Below, in pieces: positions 51,614-59,673 of a stretch of 64,000 bases of DNA. Position 1 is the stretch's first letter. Each line of letters opens with the position of its first letter. This DNA comes from JBGPGW01 sp046349515 (GTDB lineage: Bacteria > Pseudomonadota > Alphaproteobacteria > CADEGL01). Location of the stretch: the NCBI GenBank assembly GCA_046349515.1, contig JAXMCE010000012.1, forward strand, positions 1 to 64,000, in the 5' to 3' direction. The notes beneath the pieces were generated by a model that saw nothing but the letters and a program-made list of their open reading frames with translations, searched no databases and was not told where the DNA came from. Both the position numbers and the translations under genes were made by a program.

Positions 51614-52774
51614 CTAGTCGACCGGCAGGCCCTCGCGCTCCAGGTGCCGGCCGATGATCATGTTGTGGATCTGGGTCGTGCCGTCGAAGATCTGTAGTGC
51701 CTTGGCGTCCCGCATCATGCGCTCGAGCGGCAGGGCGCGCGCGAGCCCTGCCGCGCCGAAGACCTGGATGGCCTCGACGCAGGCCTTCATGCCGATGGTC
51801 GTTGCCGCGTTCTTCGCGATCGAGCAAAGCGTGCTGACCCGCCGCGAGCGGCCACGCTCATGTTCGTCGAGCGCATGGAGCCAGGCCGCCCGCGCCGTCG
51901 TGTAGTCGGTCGCGAGCTCGGCCAGCAGGAACTGCAGGCCCTGGTGCTGGATGATGGGCTTGCCGAAGGCCTTCCGCTCCTTGGCGTAGGCGACGGCCTC
52001 GCTGATGGCCCGGTGCGCGATGCCGAGCGCGACGGCCGAGGTGTTAAGGCGATCCTCGTCGAGCGAGGCCATGGCCAGGCGGAACCCATCCCCTTCGGCG
52101 CCGAGACGATCCGATTCGGGCACCTTGACGCTCTCGAGGCGCAGTTGCGTCGTGGGGCAGCCGCGCACGCTAATGACGTCCTCATCGCGGACGACAGAGA
52201 AGCCGGGCGCGCCTTTTCGCAGAAGGAAGGCGCTGACGCCCTTGGGACCGGTCTCGGGATCGGTCTTGGCGAAGACCGTGAAGATGTCACCGACGGAGCC
52301 GTTCGAGCACCACATCTTGGTGCCGTCGAGGACGTATCCGCCTCCCTCGCGCCGGGCGCGCGTGGTGATGCCGGCGAGGTCCGAGCCGGCGCCTGGCTCC
52401 GACATGGCGACGCAGGCCTTGAACTCGCCGCTCGCCACCTTGGGCATGATGGCGGCCAACTGGCTCTCGCTCGCGGCGGCCAGGATCGGCGAGATGGCGC
52501 CGAGGTTGCAGGAGATGATGAGGGAGACGCTCGCGCTGCTCCGTGCGAGACGCTCAGTCACGAGAAGCTGGGTCCGGAGCTTGAGCCCGAGCCCGCCATG
52601 CCGCTCCGGCACCCACATGGCGCAAAGCCCCAGGGCCGCCGCCTCGGCGAAGAGGGCGTCGGGGAACGCGTCGGCCGCATCGATGGCCGCCGCCTGGGGC
52701 TCGACGCGCTCGCGCACGAAGCGGTCGACGGTGGCAAGGAACTGGGCTTCCGTCGAATCGTTGGCGTGTGACAT
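51614..52774 (-). CDS. Acyl-CoA dehydrogenase
   Basis: This 386-residue FAD enzyme has the family signatures CVAMSEPGAGSDLAGI near residue 120 and TKMWCSNGS near 155. The C-terminal region has QVFGAAGLARALPLERMMRD and LQIFDGTTQIHN. The catalytic base in most members is the Glu of a YEGT motif; here it is Asp (FDGT). It lies 42 nt after the CoA ligase gene on the same strand, so the ligase and dehydrogenase likely act on the same CoA ester. Confidence 0.91.
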   Translation of the reverse strand: MSHANDSTEAQFLATVDRFVRERVEPQAAAIDAADAFPDALFAEAAALGLCAMWVPERHGGLGLKLRTQLLVTERLARSSASVSLIISCNLGAISPILAAASESQLAAIMPKVASGEFKACVAMSEPGAGSDLAGITTRARREGGGYVLDGTKMWCSNGSVGDIFTVFAKTDPETGPKGVSAFLLRKGAPGFSVVRDEDVISVRGCPTTQLRLESVKVPESDRLGAEGDGFRLAMASLDEDRLNTSAVALGIAHRAISEAVAYAKERKAFGKPIIQHQGLQFLLAELATDYTTARAAWLHALDEHERGRSRRVSTLCSIAKNAATTIGMKACVEAIQVFGAAGLARALPLERMMRDAKALQIFDGTTQIHNMIIGRHLEREGLPVD

Positions 52775-52816
52775 GGCGAGGCTCCGTCGTGAGGGCGTCC
52801 GGGCGGTTGATGGAGG

Positions 52817-54166
52817 TCAGCTTTTGAATTGCGCGCGCTCATCGCGCCAACGGCGCGCCTTGTAGAGGCTGCGCTCGATGCTGCCGGGCTCGAGCACGTC
52901 GACCTCGAAACCGATCCCGGCCTTGGCGCGAAGGGCGCGCAGGACGGCCGCAGAGAAACGCGCTTTGGCTTCGCCCGTCATGGCCGTGGTCGGCATGATC
53001 CGCACCGTTGCGATGTCGGAGGCCTTGTCGTCGGTCGAGAGCACGACCTGGTAGTCATCGACCTCGGGATAGGTGAAGAGAAGATCGTCGATGGCCTGGG
53101 GCCAGACATTGATTCCCTTGATCTTCTTGACGTCATCGAGCCGTCCGACGGAGCCGATCTCGACGCCGGAGAAGACGCGGCCGCAGAGGCAGCGGCCCGG
53201 CGCGCGGAAGACACCTCTGTCGCCCGTGCGAACACGGATCATCGGCGTGTCGGTCCGGTAGAGGCTCGTGAGGACGATCTCCCCGGCCTCGCCATCCTCG
53301 ACATGACGGCCCGAGGCCGGATCGATGATTTCGAGCACGATGTCCGGATCGATGTTGTGAAGCACGCCCGGGCGCTCGCGCGTGCCGATGCCATGCTCGC
53401 AGGTGAACATGTGGTCGCACGACATGAACGACAGGCCGAAGCGGTCATAGGCACGGGCGCCGAACTGTTGCTCGAGCTTCTGGAACCAGGCGATGCTGGC
53501 GCCCTCCGCACCCGTCAGCAGGATTTCGATGCCAAGCTCGCGCGCGCGGGCGCCGGCGACGGCGGCGAGGTGGCCGAAATAGGAGGTCGTGCCGAAAAGA
53601 GCGCGGGGCCGGAACCGCTCGATCAGCTTCAATCGCTGGTCGGTGTCGTAGAAGGCCACGGGGAACATGGACAGGCCGAAATCGACGCCGGCCTGGAACT
53701 CGCACCGCCCGCCGGCCAGGAGCGAGACATGCATGGTGAGAAAGGTCCGGTCGGCCCGTCGCATCCCCGCCCAGGTGAAGTAGTAGCCATTGAGCCGCGA
53801 GTGGTTGGCGAAATCCTCGTTGGTCTGGAGGTGGATCTCGACCCCCTGGCCGGAGGTGCCGCTGCTCGTGCAGGCGATGATCGGGACACCCAAGGACAGC
53901 ACATGGCGGTGGCGCCGGCCGTAGGGCGGCTCGTCGTTCTGGTCGCGCAAAAGATCCTGCTTGGTCACGGGTGGCACGCGCGCGCCGAACGTCTCCACGC
54001 TGTCGATCCGGTCGATATCGAGTTTCGCCGCCTGCCAATGGTCCTTGAAGAAAGGGTTCGTGGCCCAGGTCTTCGCGAGAAGTTTCTGGATGCGCTTTGT
54101 CTGCAGTCCGCGTAACGCCTCAGGCGGCGCGCGTTCAAGGTCCGGCTGGACAAGGCGATAGTCCAT
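52817..54166 (-). CDS. Phenylacetate-CoA ligase (PaaK)-like AMP-forming enzyme
   Basis: This 449-residue adenylating enzyme has the PaaK length. The P-loop-type motif is CTSSGTSGQGVEIH near residue 98. Later segments are GAEGASIAWF, YDRFGLSFMS and the PaaK-like GRCLCGRVFSGVEIGSVGRLDD. Substrates are aryl or phenylacetate-like acids. It starts the unit that includes the acyl-CoA dehydrogenase. It is divergent from the CoA transferase gene. Confidence 0.9.
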   Translation of the reverse strand: MDYRLVQPDLERAPPEALRGLQTKRIQKLLAKTWATNPFFKDHWQAAKLDIDRIDSVETFGARVPPVTKQDLLRDQNDEPPYGRRHRHVLSLGVPIIACTSSGTSGQGVEIHLQTNEDFANHSRLNGYYFTWAGMRRADRTFLTMHVSLLAGGRCEFQAGVDFGLSMFPVAFYDTDQRLKLIERFRPRALFGTTSYFGHLAAVAGARARELGIEILLTGAEGASIAWFQKLEQQFGARAYDRFGLSFMSCDHMFTCEHGIGTRERPGVLHNIDPDIVLEIIDPASGRHVEDGEAGEIVLTSLYRTDTPMIRVRTGDRGVFRAPGRCLCGRVFSGVEIGSVGRLDDVKKIKGINVWPQAIDDLLFTYPEVDDYQVVLSTDDKASDIATVRIMPTTAMTGEAKARFSAAVLRALRAKAGIGFEVDVLEPGSIERSLYKARRWRDERAQFKS

Positions 54167-54322
54167 GGCAGCGTTCCAGGCGTGATCACCGATCGCCGAG
54201 AGAGGTTAGAGGAGCAGAAGGGCCGCCGCAATTCCACGCCTTGGGTTTGCGGACGGTTGCGTTGAGCGCGTGGTTGTTGCTCAATCGCGCGACCCTTCGC
54301 CATGCACCGGGTGACCAATGCC

Positions 54323-55462
54323 ATGACTCAGCGTCTCCTCTCCGGAATCCGGGTGCTCGATCTCTCGCAGTTCACCCCGGGTCCTTACGCGACCCTTCTC
54401 CTCGCCGATCTCGGTGCCCAGGTGATCAAGGTCGAGCCGCCTGCGGGCGATCCGCAAAGGATCGACGGGCCGCTCGATCGCGACGGCATCTCGGCCTGGT
54501 ATCGGCTCATGAACCGTTCGAAGACTGTCGTGCGCCTCGACCTCAAGACAGAAGAGGGCAAGCGCGTCTTCACCGAGCTTCTCGGCGAGGCGGATGCGAT
54601 GCTCGAATCCTACCGGCCTGGAGTCATGGATCGGCTCGGCTTCGGGCGCGAACGGCTGGACGCGATCAATCCCATGCTGGTCCACTGCGCGCTGTCGGGA
54701 TGGGGGCAGACGGGCCCCTATCGGCTCAAGGCGGGCCACGACCTCAACTACATGGCCTTCGGCGGCGGGCTCGCGGCCTCGGGCACAAAGGACGCGCCGG
54801 TCATGACCTATCCCGCCGTCGCCGATTTCGCGGGCGGGCTCTTCGCGGCCTTCGCCATCGTCGCCGGACTCCAGGGGCGCAAGGAACGCGGGCGCGGCGC
54901 CTTTATCGATGCGAGCTTGGCCGAGACGGTTCTCTCATGGCTGAGCCCGGACCTGACGGGCATGCTGAGGGCGGGCTTCGTGCCCGACCGCGCGGCGATC
55001 CCCTATAACGGCGGACTCGCCTGCTATCAGATCTATCGTACCGCCGACGACCGCTTCATCACGCTTGGCATCATCGAGGACAAGTTCTGGCGCAACTTCT
55101 GCAACGCGGTGGGACGGGCCGATTGGATTCCGCGCCAGTGGGAGGCCGTGCCGCAACATGGCTTCATTGCCGAGTTGGCGGCGCTTTTCCGCATGCGGTC
55201 CCTTGCCGCGTGGCTTGAGCTCCTGGAGCCGGTCGACACGTGCTTTCACGCGGTCCTCGAGCATCGCGAGCTTCCATCGCACCCCCACATCGTCGCGCGC
55301 CGCATGATCGCCCGGGAGGATGGTGCCGATCCGTTTGTGGAAGCTTTGTTTCCGGCATGGGTCGACGGCGAACCTCCGCCGGCCCGGCACGTGTTCCGCG
55401 AACTCGATGCGGCAGAAGCGCTTCGTGCCTGGCGTGCGGCACCACGCGCGAAGCGGGGCTGA
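54323..55462 (+). CDS. Family III CoA transferase/alpha-methylacyl-CoA racemase-like (CaiB type)
   Basis: The 379-residue protein has the CaiB/AMACR fold: GIRVLDLSQFTPGPYATLLLADLGA (residues about 7-30), the dimer segment NRSKTVVRLDLK, and the catalytic-Asp region LKAGHDLNYMAFGG. The GHDxNY motif is typical of AMACR-type racemases as well as transferases. I prefer ATG 54323 because the protein then starts seven residues before the domain; ATG 54302 is possible. No good ribosome binding site is visible for either. It precedes a CoA ligase gene by 6 nt. Confidence 0.9.
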   Translation: MTQRLLSGIRVLDLSQFTPGPYATLLLADLGAQVIKVEPPAGDPQRIDGPLDRDGISAWYRLMNRSKTVVRLDLKTEEGKRVFTELLGEADAMLESYRPGVMDRLGFGRERLDAINPMLVHCALSGWGQTGPYRLKAGHDLNYMAFGGGLAASGTKDAPVMTYPAVADFAGGLFAAFAIVAGLQGRKERGRGAFIDASLAETVLSWLSPDLTGMLRAGFVPDRAAIPYNGGLACYQIYRTADDRFITLGIIEDKFWRNFCNAVGRADWIPRQWEAVPQHGFIAELAALFRMRSLAAWLELLEPVDTCFHAVLEHRELPSHPHIVARRMIAREDGADPFVEALFPAWVDGEPPPARHVFRELDAAEALRAWRAAPRAKRG

Positions 55463-55468
55463 CGCGCC

Positions 55469-57028
55469 ATGTCCTCGATGCTGCCACTTCCCGAGGTCGA
55501 GCGCCGAACGGTGCCCGATCTCCTCGACCGGGCGCGCGGCTTCGGCCTCGATCGCCCGTTCTTCCTCGATCTCGCAAGCGGACGCTCGCTCACTTACGGT
55601 GCGTTTCTCGAGCACGTGTCCGGCCTCGCGGGCGAGCTCGCGCGCCGGTTCCGCCCGGGCGCCGTCGTCGCGGTTCTCCTGCCGAATCAATTCGAATACG
55701 TCATCTTGAGATTCGCGCTCTCTTGCGCAGGGCTCGTCGAGGCCGCGATCAACGGCGAGCACAAGGGGCCGGTCTTGAAGGGCATGCTCGAAGTCGCGGC
55801 ACCCGCGGCCATCGTCTGTGCCGAGCGTTTCCGGCCGAATGTCGAGGCCTGCGGATTCGCCCGGGACGGAATCGCATGGATCGACGACGGCGCGCTGGCC
55901 GAGCTCTGCCGCCTCGAAGCGAGTTGGGATGCGCGGCCCCGACCTCCGATCGAGCCCGGCTCGGCTTGCCGCATCATCTACACTTCCGGCACGACCTCGG
56001 TCTCGAAAGGGGCGGAGCTGTCGCATGGCTACGAGGTCTATACGGGCTTCGCCTACTGCTCGCGAATGGGCCTCCGTGCCGGTGACCGATGGTATTATCC
56101 GACACCGTTTTTCCACATCGACGGCCTCATCAGCATCGCAGCACTGCTCCATTGCGGCGGCTCTCATGCCTTGGCGCCGCGCTTCTCCGCGTCGCGCTTC
56201 TGGCAGGAGGTCATCGCCTCCGAGGCCACGGTGATGCTCTACGTCGGCACGATCCTCTCGATCATCCAGAAGCTGGGCGATCCGCCGCCAGGGCAGCGGA
56301 TTCGTGTGGGCATGGGCGTGGGCGGCACGCCGGCCTTGCGCCAGTGGTTCGAGGAGCGTCACAAGATCACCCTGCTCGAAGTCTACGGCTTGACCGAGTG
56401 CTGCGGCGCCGCGATCGACGATTGGTCGGCCCGCCGCCCCAATTCCTGCGGCCGCCCAACTCTTGGATACGAGATCGCGATCCTCGACGGGCTCGACCGT
56501 CCGTTGCCGGCCGGCAAGCGCGGCCAGATCGCCGTCCGCCCGCGCGAGCCTTTCTCCATGCTCTCCGCCTACCGCAACAACCCGGCGGCGACGGTCGCGA
56601 GTTTTCGCAATCTATGGTTCCACACGGGCGATGTCGGCTCGTTCGACGAGGACGGCTACCTCTACTTCCATGGCCGCATGAAGGACGTCATTCGCCACCG
56701 GGACGAGAATATCTCGGCCGAGGAGCTCGAGGCGGTGGTGGACACCCACGCCGCTGTCTTGATGTCGGCGGCCGTCGCGGTTCCCTCCGACCTTGGCGAT
56801 GAAGACATCCTTCTCTACGTCCTGCCGAAGCGCGGCATGGCGGTCGAGCCGGCCGAGCTCTGCCGGTACCTCGCCGAGCGGGTGGCGCCCTTCATGGTGC
56901 CGCGCCATGTGCGCGTCGTCGAATCCTTGCCCCTCACGCCGACGGAGAAGGTCGCGAAGACGGGTTTGTCGCGCGCCATCGATCCGTCGGTTTGGACGCG
57001 GCCCTCGACCCGAAAGGCCTCCGGCTGA
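55469..57028 (+). CDS. AMP-dependent acyl-CoA synthetase (CaiC/DltA-like)
   Basis: This 519-residue adenylating enzyme has the P-loop YTSGTTSVSKGAEL near residue 170, YGLTECCGA near 310, HTGDVG near 390, GRMKDVIRHRDENIS near 410 and the catalytic Lys in EKVAKTGL near residue 500. It converts a carboxylic acid to its CoA thioester. It is immediately downstream of the CoA transferase. The pair, with the divergent ligase and dehydrogenase, resembles the carnitine-type CaiABC set, but no carnitine evidence is seen. Confidence 0.91.
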   Translation: MSSMLPLPEVERRTVPDLLDRARGFGLDRPFFLDLASGRSLTYGAFLEHVSGLAGELARRFRPGAVVAVLLPNQFEYVILRFALSCAGLVEAAINGEHKGPVLKGMLEVAAPAAIVCAERFRPNVEACGFARDGIAWIDDGALAELCRLEASWDARPRPPIEPGSACRIIYTSGTTSVSKGAELSHGYEVYTGFAYCSRMGLRAGDRWYYPTPFFHIDGLISIAALLHCGGSHALAPRFSASRFWQEVIASEATVMLYVGTILSIIQKLGDPPPGQRIRVGMGVGGTPALRQWFEERHKITLLEVYGLTECCGAAIDDWSARRPNSCGRPTLGYEIAILDGLDRPLPAGKRGQIAVRPREPFSMLSAYRNNPAATVASFRNLWFHTGDVGSFDEDGYLYFHGRMKDVIRHRDENISAEELEAVVDTHAAVLMSAAVAVPSDLGDEDILLYVLPKRGMAVEPAELCRYLAERVAPFMVPRHVRVVESLPLTPTEKVAKTGLSRAIDPSVWTRPSTRKASG

Positions 57029-57121
57029 TCACTTTTCGCGCGACTCGAATAGCGATGCGCGATCCACTAGGCTTTGCCCGTTCATAGGGCGCGCCTGAGC
57101 GCGAAGCGGGAGGACACGACC

Positions 57122-57589
57122 ATGGCCGAGAAGGGCAAGAGCGGACCGTTCCACACGTTGCACCACATGTGCCTCGTGGTGAAGGACATCGACAAGGCGA
57201 TAAAGTTCTACGAGAGCATCGGCATTGGGCCGTGGCACGACTATCCGCCGCTCGACGAATTCGCCGAGCTCAAGATGCCGGATGCGGCGGCCTTCAAGGC
57301 GCTCAAGTTCAAATGGGCTCAGATCGGACCCATCCAGCTCCAGATGGTGACGCCTCCTCCGGGCGGCAGCCCCCAGCGCAAGTTCTTCGAGGAACACGGC
57401 GAAGGCGTCTTCCATGTTGGCTTCGTCGTGGACGACGTCGACGCTGCAGAGGCGGATGCCGTGAAGCGCGGGCTCGAAGTCTTCATGCGCGGCCGTCGCA
57501 AGAACGGCAGCGGCTTCACCTATTTCAAGACGGCGGACGCGGGCGCCGGCGTCACGCTGTCCATACGCAAGAGCCCGCCCGCGAAGTAG
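57122..57589 (+). CDS. VOC (glyoxalase/bleomycin) superfamily protein
   Basis: This 155-residue single-polypeptide VOC protein has paired beta-alpha-beta-beta-beta modules. The metal-binding His residues are in LHHMCLVV and FHVGFVVDDV. Its segments resemble the VOC proteins of methylmalonyl-CoA epimerase and glyoxalase type. The start ATG 57122 is chosen by the conserved MAEKG-FHTLHH N-terminus. It is followed after 50 nt by a RidA gene. Confidence 0.85.
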   Translation: MAEKGKSGPFHTLHHMCLVVKDIDKAIKFYESIGIGPWHDYPPLDEFAELKMPDAAAFKALKFKWAQIGPIQLQMVTPPPGGSPQRKFFEEHGEGVFHVGFVVDDVDAAEADAVKRGLEVFMRGRRKNGSGFTYFKTADAGAGVTLSIRKSPPAK

Positions 57590-57639
57590 ACGGATTCACC
57601 GCCATTCACGCCAATCGATCGAGGGGAAGGAAGATCGTC

Positions 57640-58041
57640 ATGCCCAAGCAAGTCATCAATTCATCGAAAATCGTGCGCAGCTTCACGACGACGACGGCGC
57701 ATGCGACGAAGGCGCGCGGTTTCGTCTTCGTGACGGGCCAGGTGCCGAACAAGCCCAGCCAGGACCCGCGCGCCGGCCGCGAATACGAGATGGGCGGCAT
57801 CGAGGAGCAAATCACCCAGGTGATGGACAACATCAAGGCGATCCTCGAGGAGGCGGGCACCAATTTTGACAACGTCGTGAAGCGCAACGTCTATCTCACC
57901 CATGTCGGCGATTTCCAGACCGTCTACAAGGTGATGGAGCGCTACTTCCCCTCGGGCGTCGCGAGCACGGGCGTCATCACGGGCCTCGTGCCGACGAGTG
58001 CGCGGGTCGAGGTCGACGTGATCGCGACCATGCCCGACTGA
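57640..58041 (+). CDS. RidA-family enamine/imine deaminase
   Basis: This 133-residue RidA/YjgF protein has GFVFVTGQVPNKP near residue 28, NIKAILEEAGTNFDNVVKRNVYL in the middle, and the C-terminal SARVEVDVIATMP, whose Arg matches the conserved substrate Arg of active RidA proteins. GGGGAAGGAAG precedes the ATG. It is the second RidA protein in the window and, unlike the first at 15401, keeps the Arg. Confidence 0.92.
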   Translation: MPKQVINSSKIVRSFTTTTAHATKARGFVFVTGQVPNKPSQDPRAGREYEMGGIEEQITQVMDNIKAILEEAGTNFDNVVKRNVYLTHVGDFQTVYKVMERYFPSGVASTGVITGLVPTSARVEVDVIATMPD

Positions 58042-58058
58042 GGCGCGATGTCGGGCGC

Positions 58059-58271
58059 ATGCCGCTAGACAAGGAGACGGCCAAGGCCCTCGAAAAGCGC
58101 CTTGCCGCGCTTGCGCGGGACGCTGGCAATCCGTTGCCGGCGGAGACCATCCGCGCGCTCGCGGAGACGCTGGCCGGCACGCTGGCCGCGCTACGCGAGA
58201 CGGCCGAGACGCTCGGGGCCATGGACGAGGCGCCGGCCATGCGGCCAGCGCTCGCCGATGACACTCGCTGA
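58059..58271 (+). CDS. Small GatC/AtzG-like accessory subunit
   Basis: This 70-residue protein is helical (two helices, ALEKRLAALARDAG and IRALAETLAGTLAALRETAETLG) and ends in an extended arm MDEAPAMRPALADDTR. This layout matches GatC and AtzG, small proteins that wrap an amidase partner. Its 3' end overlaps the amidase start by 14 nt, as in atzG-atzE pairs. It is 17 nt after the RidA gene. The family call rests on layout and context. Confidence 0.65.
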   Translation: MPLDKETAKALEKRLAALARDAGNPLPAETIRALAETLAGTLAALRETAETLGAMDEAPAMRPALADDTR

Positions 58272-59673
58272 ACTCCCTCTGCCGCAGGCCGCCGAGGCCA
58301 TCCGTCGCGGCGAGATCTCGCCCGTCGAGCTCGCGCGCGCGAGCCTCGAACGCGCGCACGCCTTGAATCCGCGTCTCAACTGCCTCCTGACGATCACGGA
58401 AGAGGAGGCCTTGGATGCGGCCGCGGCGGCCGAGCGGGAGATCCGCGCTGGCCACTATCGCGGGCTCCTTCACGGCATCCCCTACACGGCCAAGGACATC
58501 TTCGAGACCGCCGGCATCCGCACCACCGCCGCCTCCGCCATCCTTGCCAATTGGGTACCGACGGAGGATGCGGAGGTCGTGCGGCGCCTCGGCGAAGCGG
58601 GCGCTGTCCTCGTGGGCAAGGTGCATTTGAGCGAGTTCGCTTCGGGGCCGGCCAACCTCAACGACCACTATGGGCCTGCGCGCAACCCGTGGAACACGGC
58701 CTGCATCACCGGCGGGTCCTCGGGCGGCTCGGCCGCGGCGGTGGCGTCGGGGATCGGCCTCTTCTCTCTCGGCACGGACACGGGCGGCTCGGTGCGGATG
58801 CCGGCCGCCATGAGCGGCACCTTCGGCCACAAGCCGACGTTCGGTCTCGTGAGCCGGCACGGCGTCGTGCCTCTGTCCTGGTCGCTCGATACGGTCGGCG
58901 TGCTTGCGCGCGACAGCCGGGATGCCGCGACGGTTCTCGACATCATCGCTGGCTACGATCCGCGCGACCCCGGCTCGGCGAAGGGGCCGGCAGTTCGCTT
59001 CGGCGAAGGTCTCGACGGCGGCGCGGGCGGATTCCGCATCGGCCTGCCGCGCGAGCTTCTGGCCGAGCCCATGGACGCGGATGTGCGCTCGGCGGTCATG
59101 GGCGCCGTCGATTCTCTCGCGCGCCTCGGCGCCACGGTCGAGGAGATTTCCGTTCCCTGGATCGCGACGGCCTTGGCCATCTCCAACCTCATCACGGCCG
59201 CCGAGACAAGGAGCAGTCACGAACGCTGGTATCCGAAGGAGGCGCGCCGCTACGGACGGCACATGCGGGAGGTGCTGCTGATGGGCAGCGCGATCGGTGC
59301 CGCGGACTACCTCATGGCCCTCCGCGTGCGCCGCGCGATCGCGCTCCGCACGGCCGATCTCTTCCGGTCGACCGACGTCATCGCTCTGCCCGCGGTTTCC
59401 GTCCCCGCGCCCGCGATCGGAACGGAACGCCTGGAGGTCGCGGGCACGACCGTTCCCATCCTGACCGCTCTCCGGCGATTCGTGCGTTGGGCGAGCCTCA
59501 CGGGGCAACCGGCCCTTTCGGTTCCCTGCGGCCTCTCGCGGGACGGCAGACCTATCGGGCTTCAGCTCATTGGCCGCATGTTCGAGGACGCGGCTCTCTT
59601 GCGCGTGGCGCGTGCTTACGAATCGACGCGTGCCTGGACGCTGCCCCTCGATGGGATTCGCGGCGAAGACTAG
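58258..59673 (+). CDS. Amidase-signature family hydrolase (GatA/AtzE-like)
   Basis: This 471-residue amidase has the Ser-cis-Ser-Lys triad: Lys79 in YTAKDIF, Ser154 in GGSSGGSAA, and Ser178 in TDTGGSVR, with the spacing of known amidases. ATG 58258 overlaps the small subunit gene and fits the MTLAELPLPQ N-terminus. It hydrolyses an amide or biuret-type bond. The last 4 nt overlap the end of the convergent dimethylformamidase large-subunit gene. Confidence 0.92.
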   Translation: MTLAELPLPQAAEAIRRGEISPVELARASLERAHALNPRLNCLLTITEEEALDAAAAAEREIRAGHYRGLLHGIPYTAKDIFETAGIRTTAASAILANWVPTEDAEVVRRLGEAGAVLVGKVHLSEFASGPANLNDHYGPARNPWNTACITGGSSGGSAAAVASGIGLFSLGTDTGGSVRMPAAMSGTFGHKPTFGLVSRHGVVPLSWSLDTVGVLARDSRDAATVLDIIAGYDPRDPGSAKGPAVRFGEGLDGGAGGFRIGLPRELLAEPMDADVRSAVMGAVDSLARLGATVEEISVPWIATALAISNLITAAETRSSHERWYPKEARRYGRHMREVLLMGSAIGAADYLMALRVRRAIALRTADLFRSTDVIALPAVSVPAPAIGTERLEVAGTTVPILTALRRFVRWASLTGQPALSVPCGLSRDGRPIGLQLIGRMFEDAALLRVARAYESTRAWTLPLDGIRGED

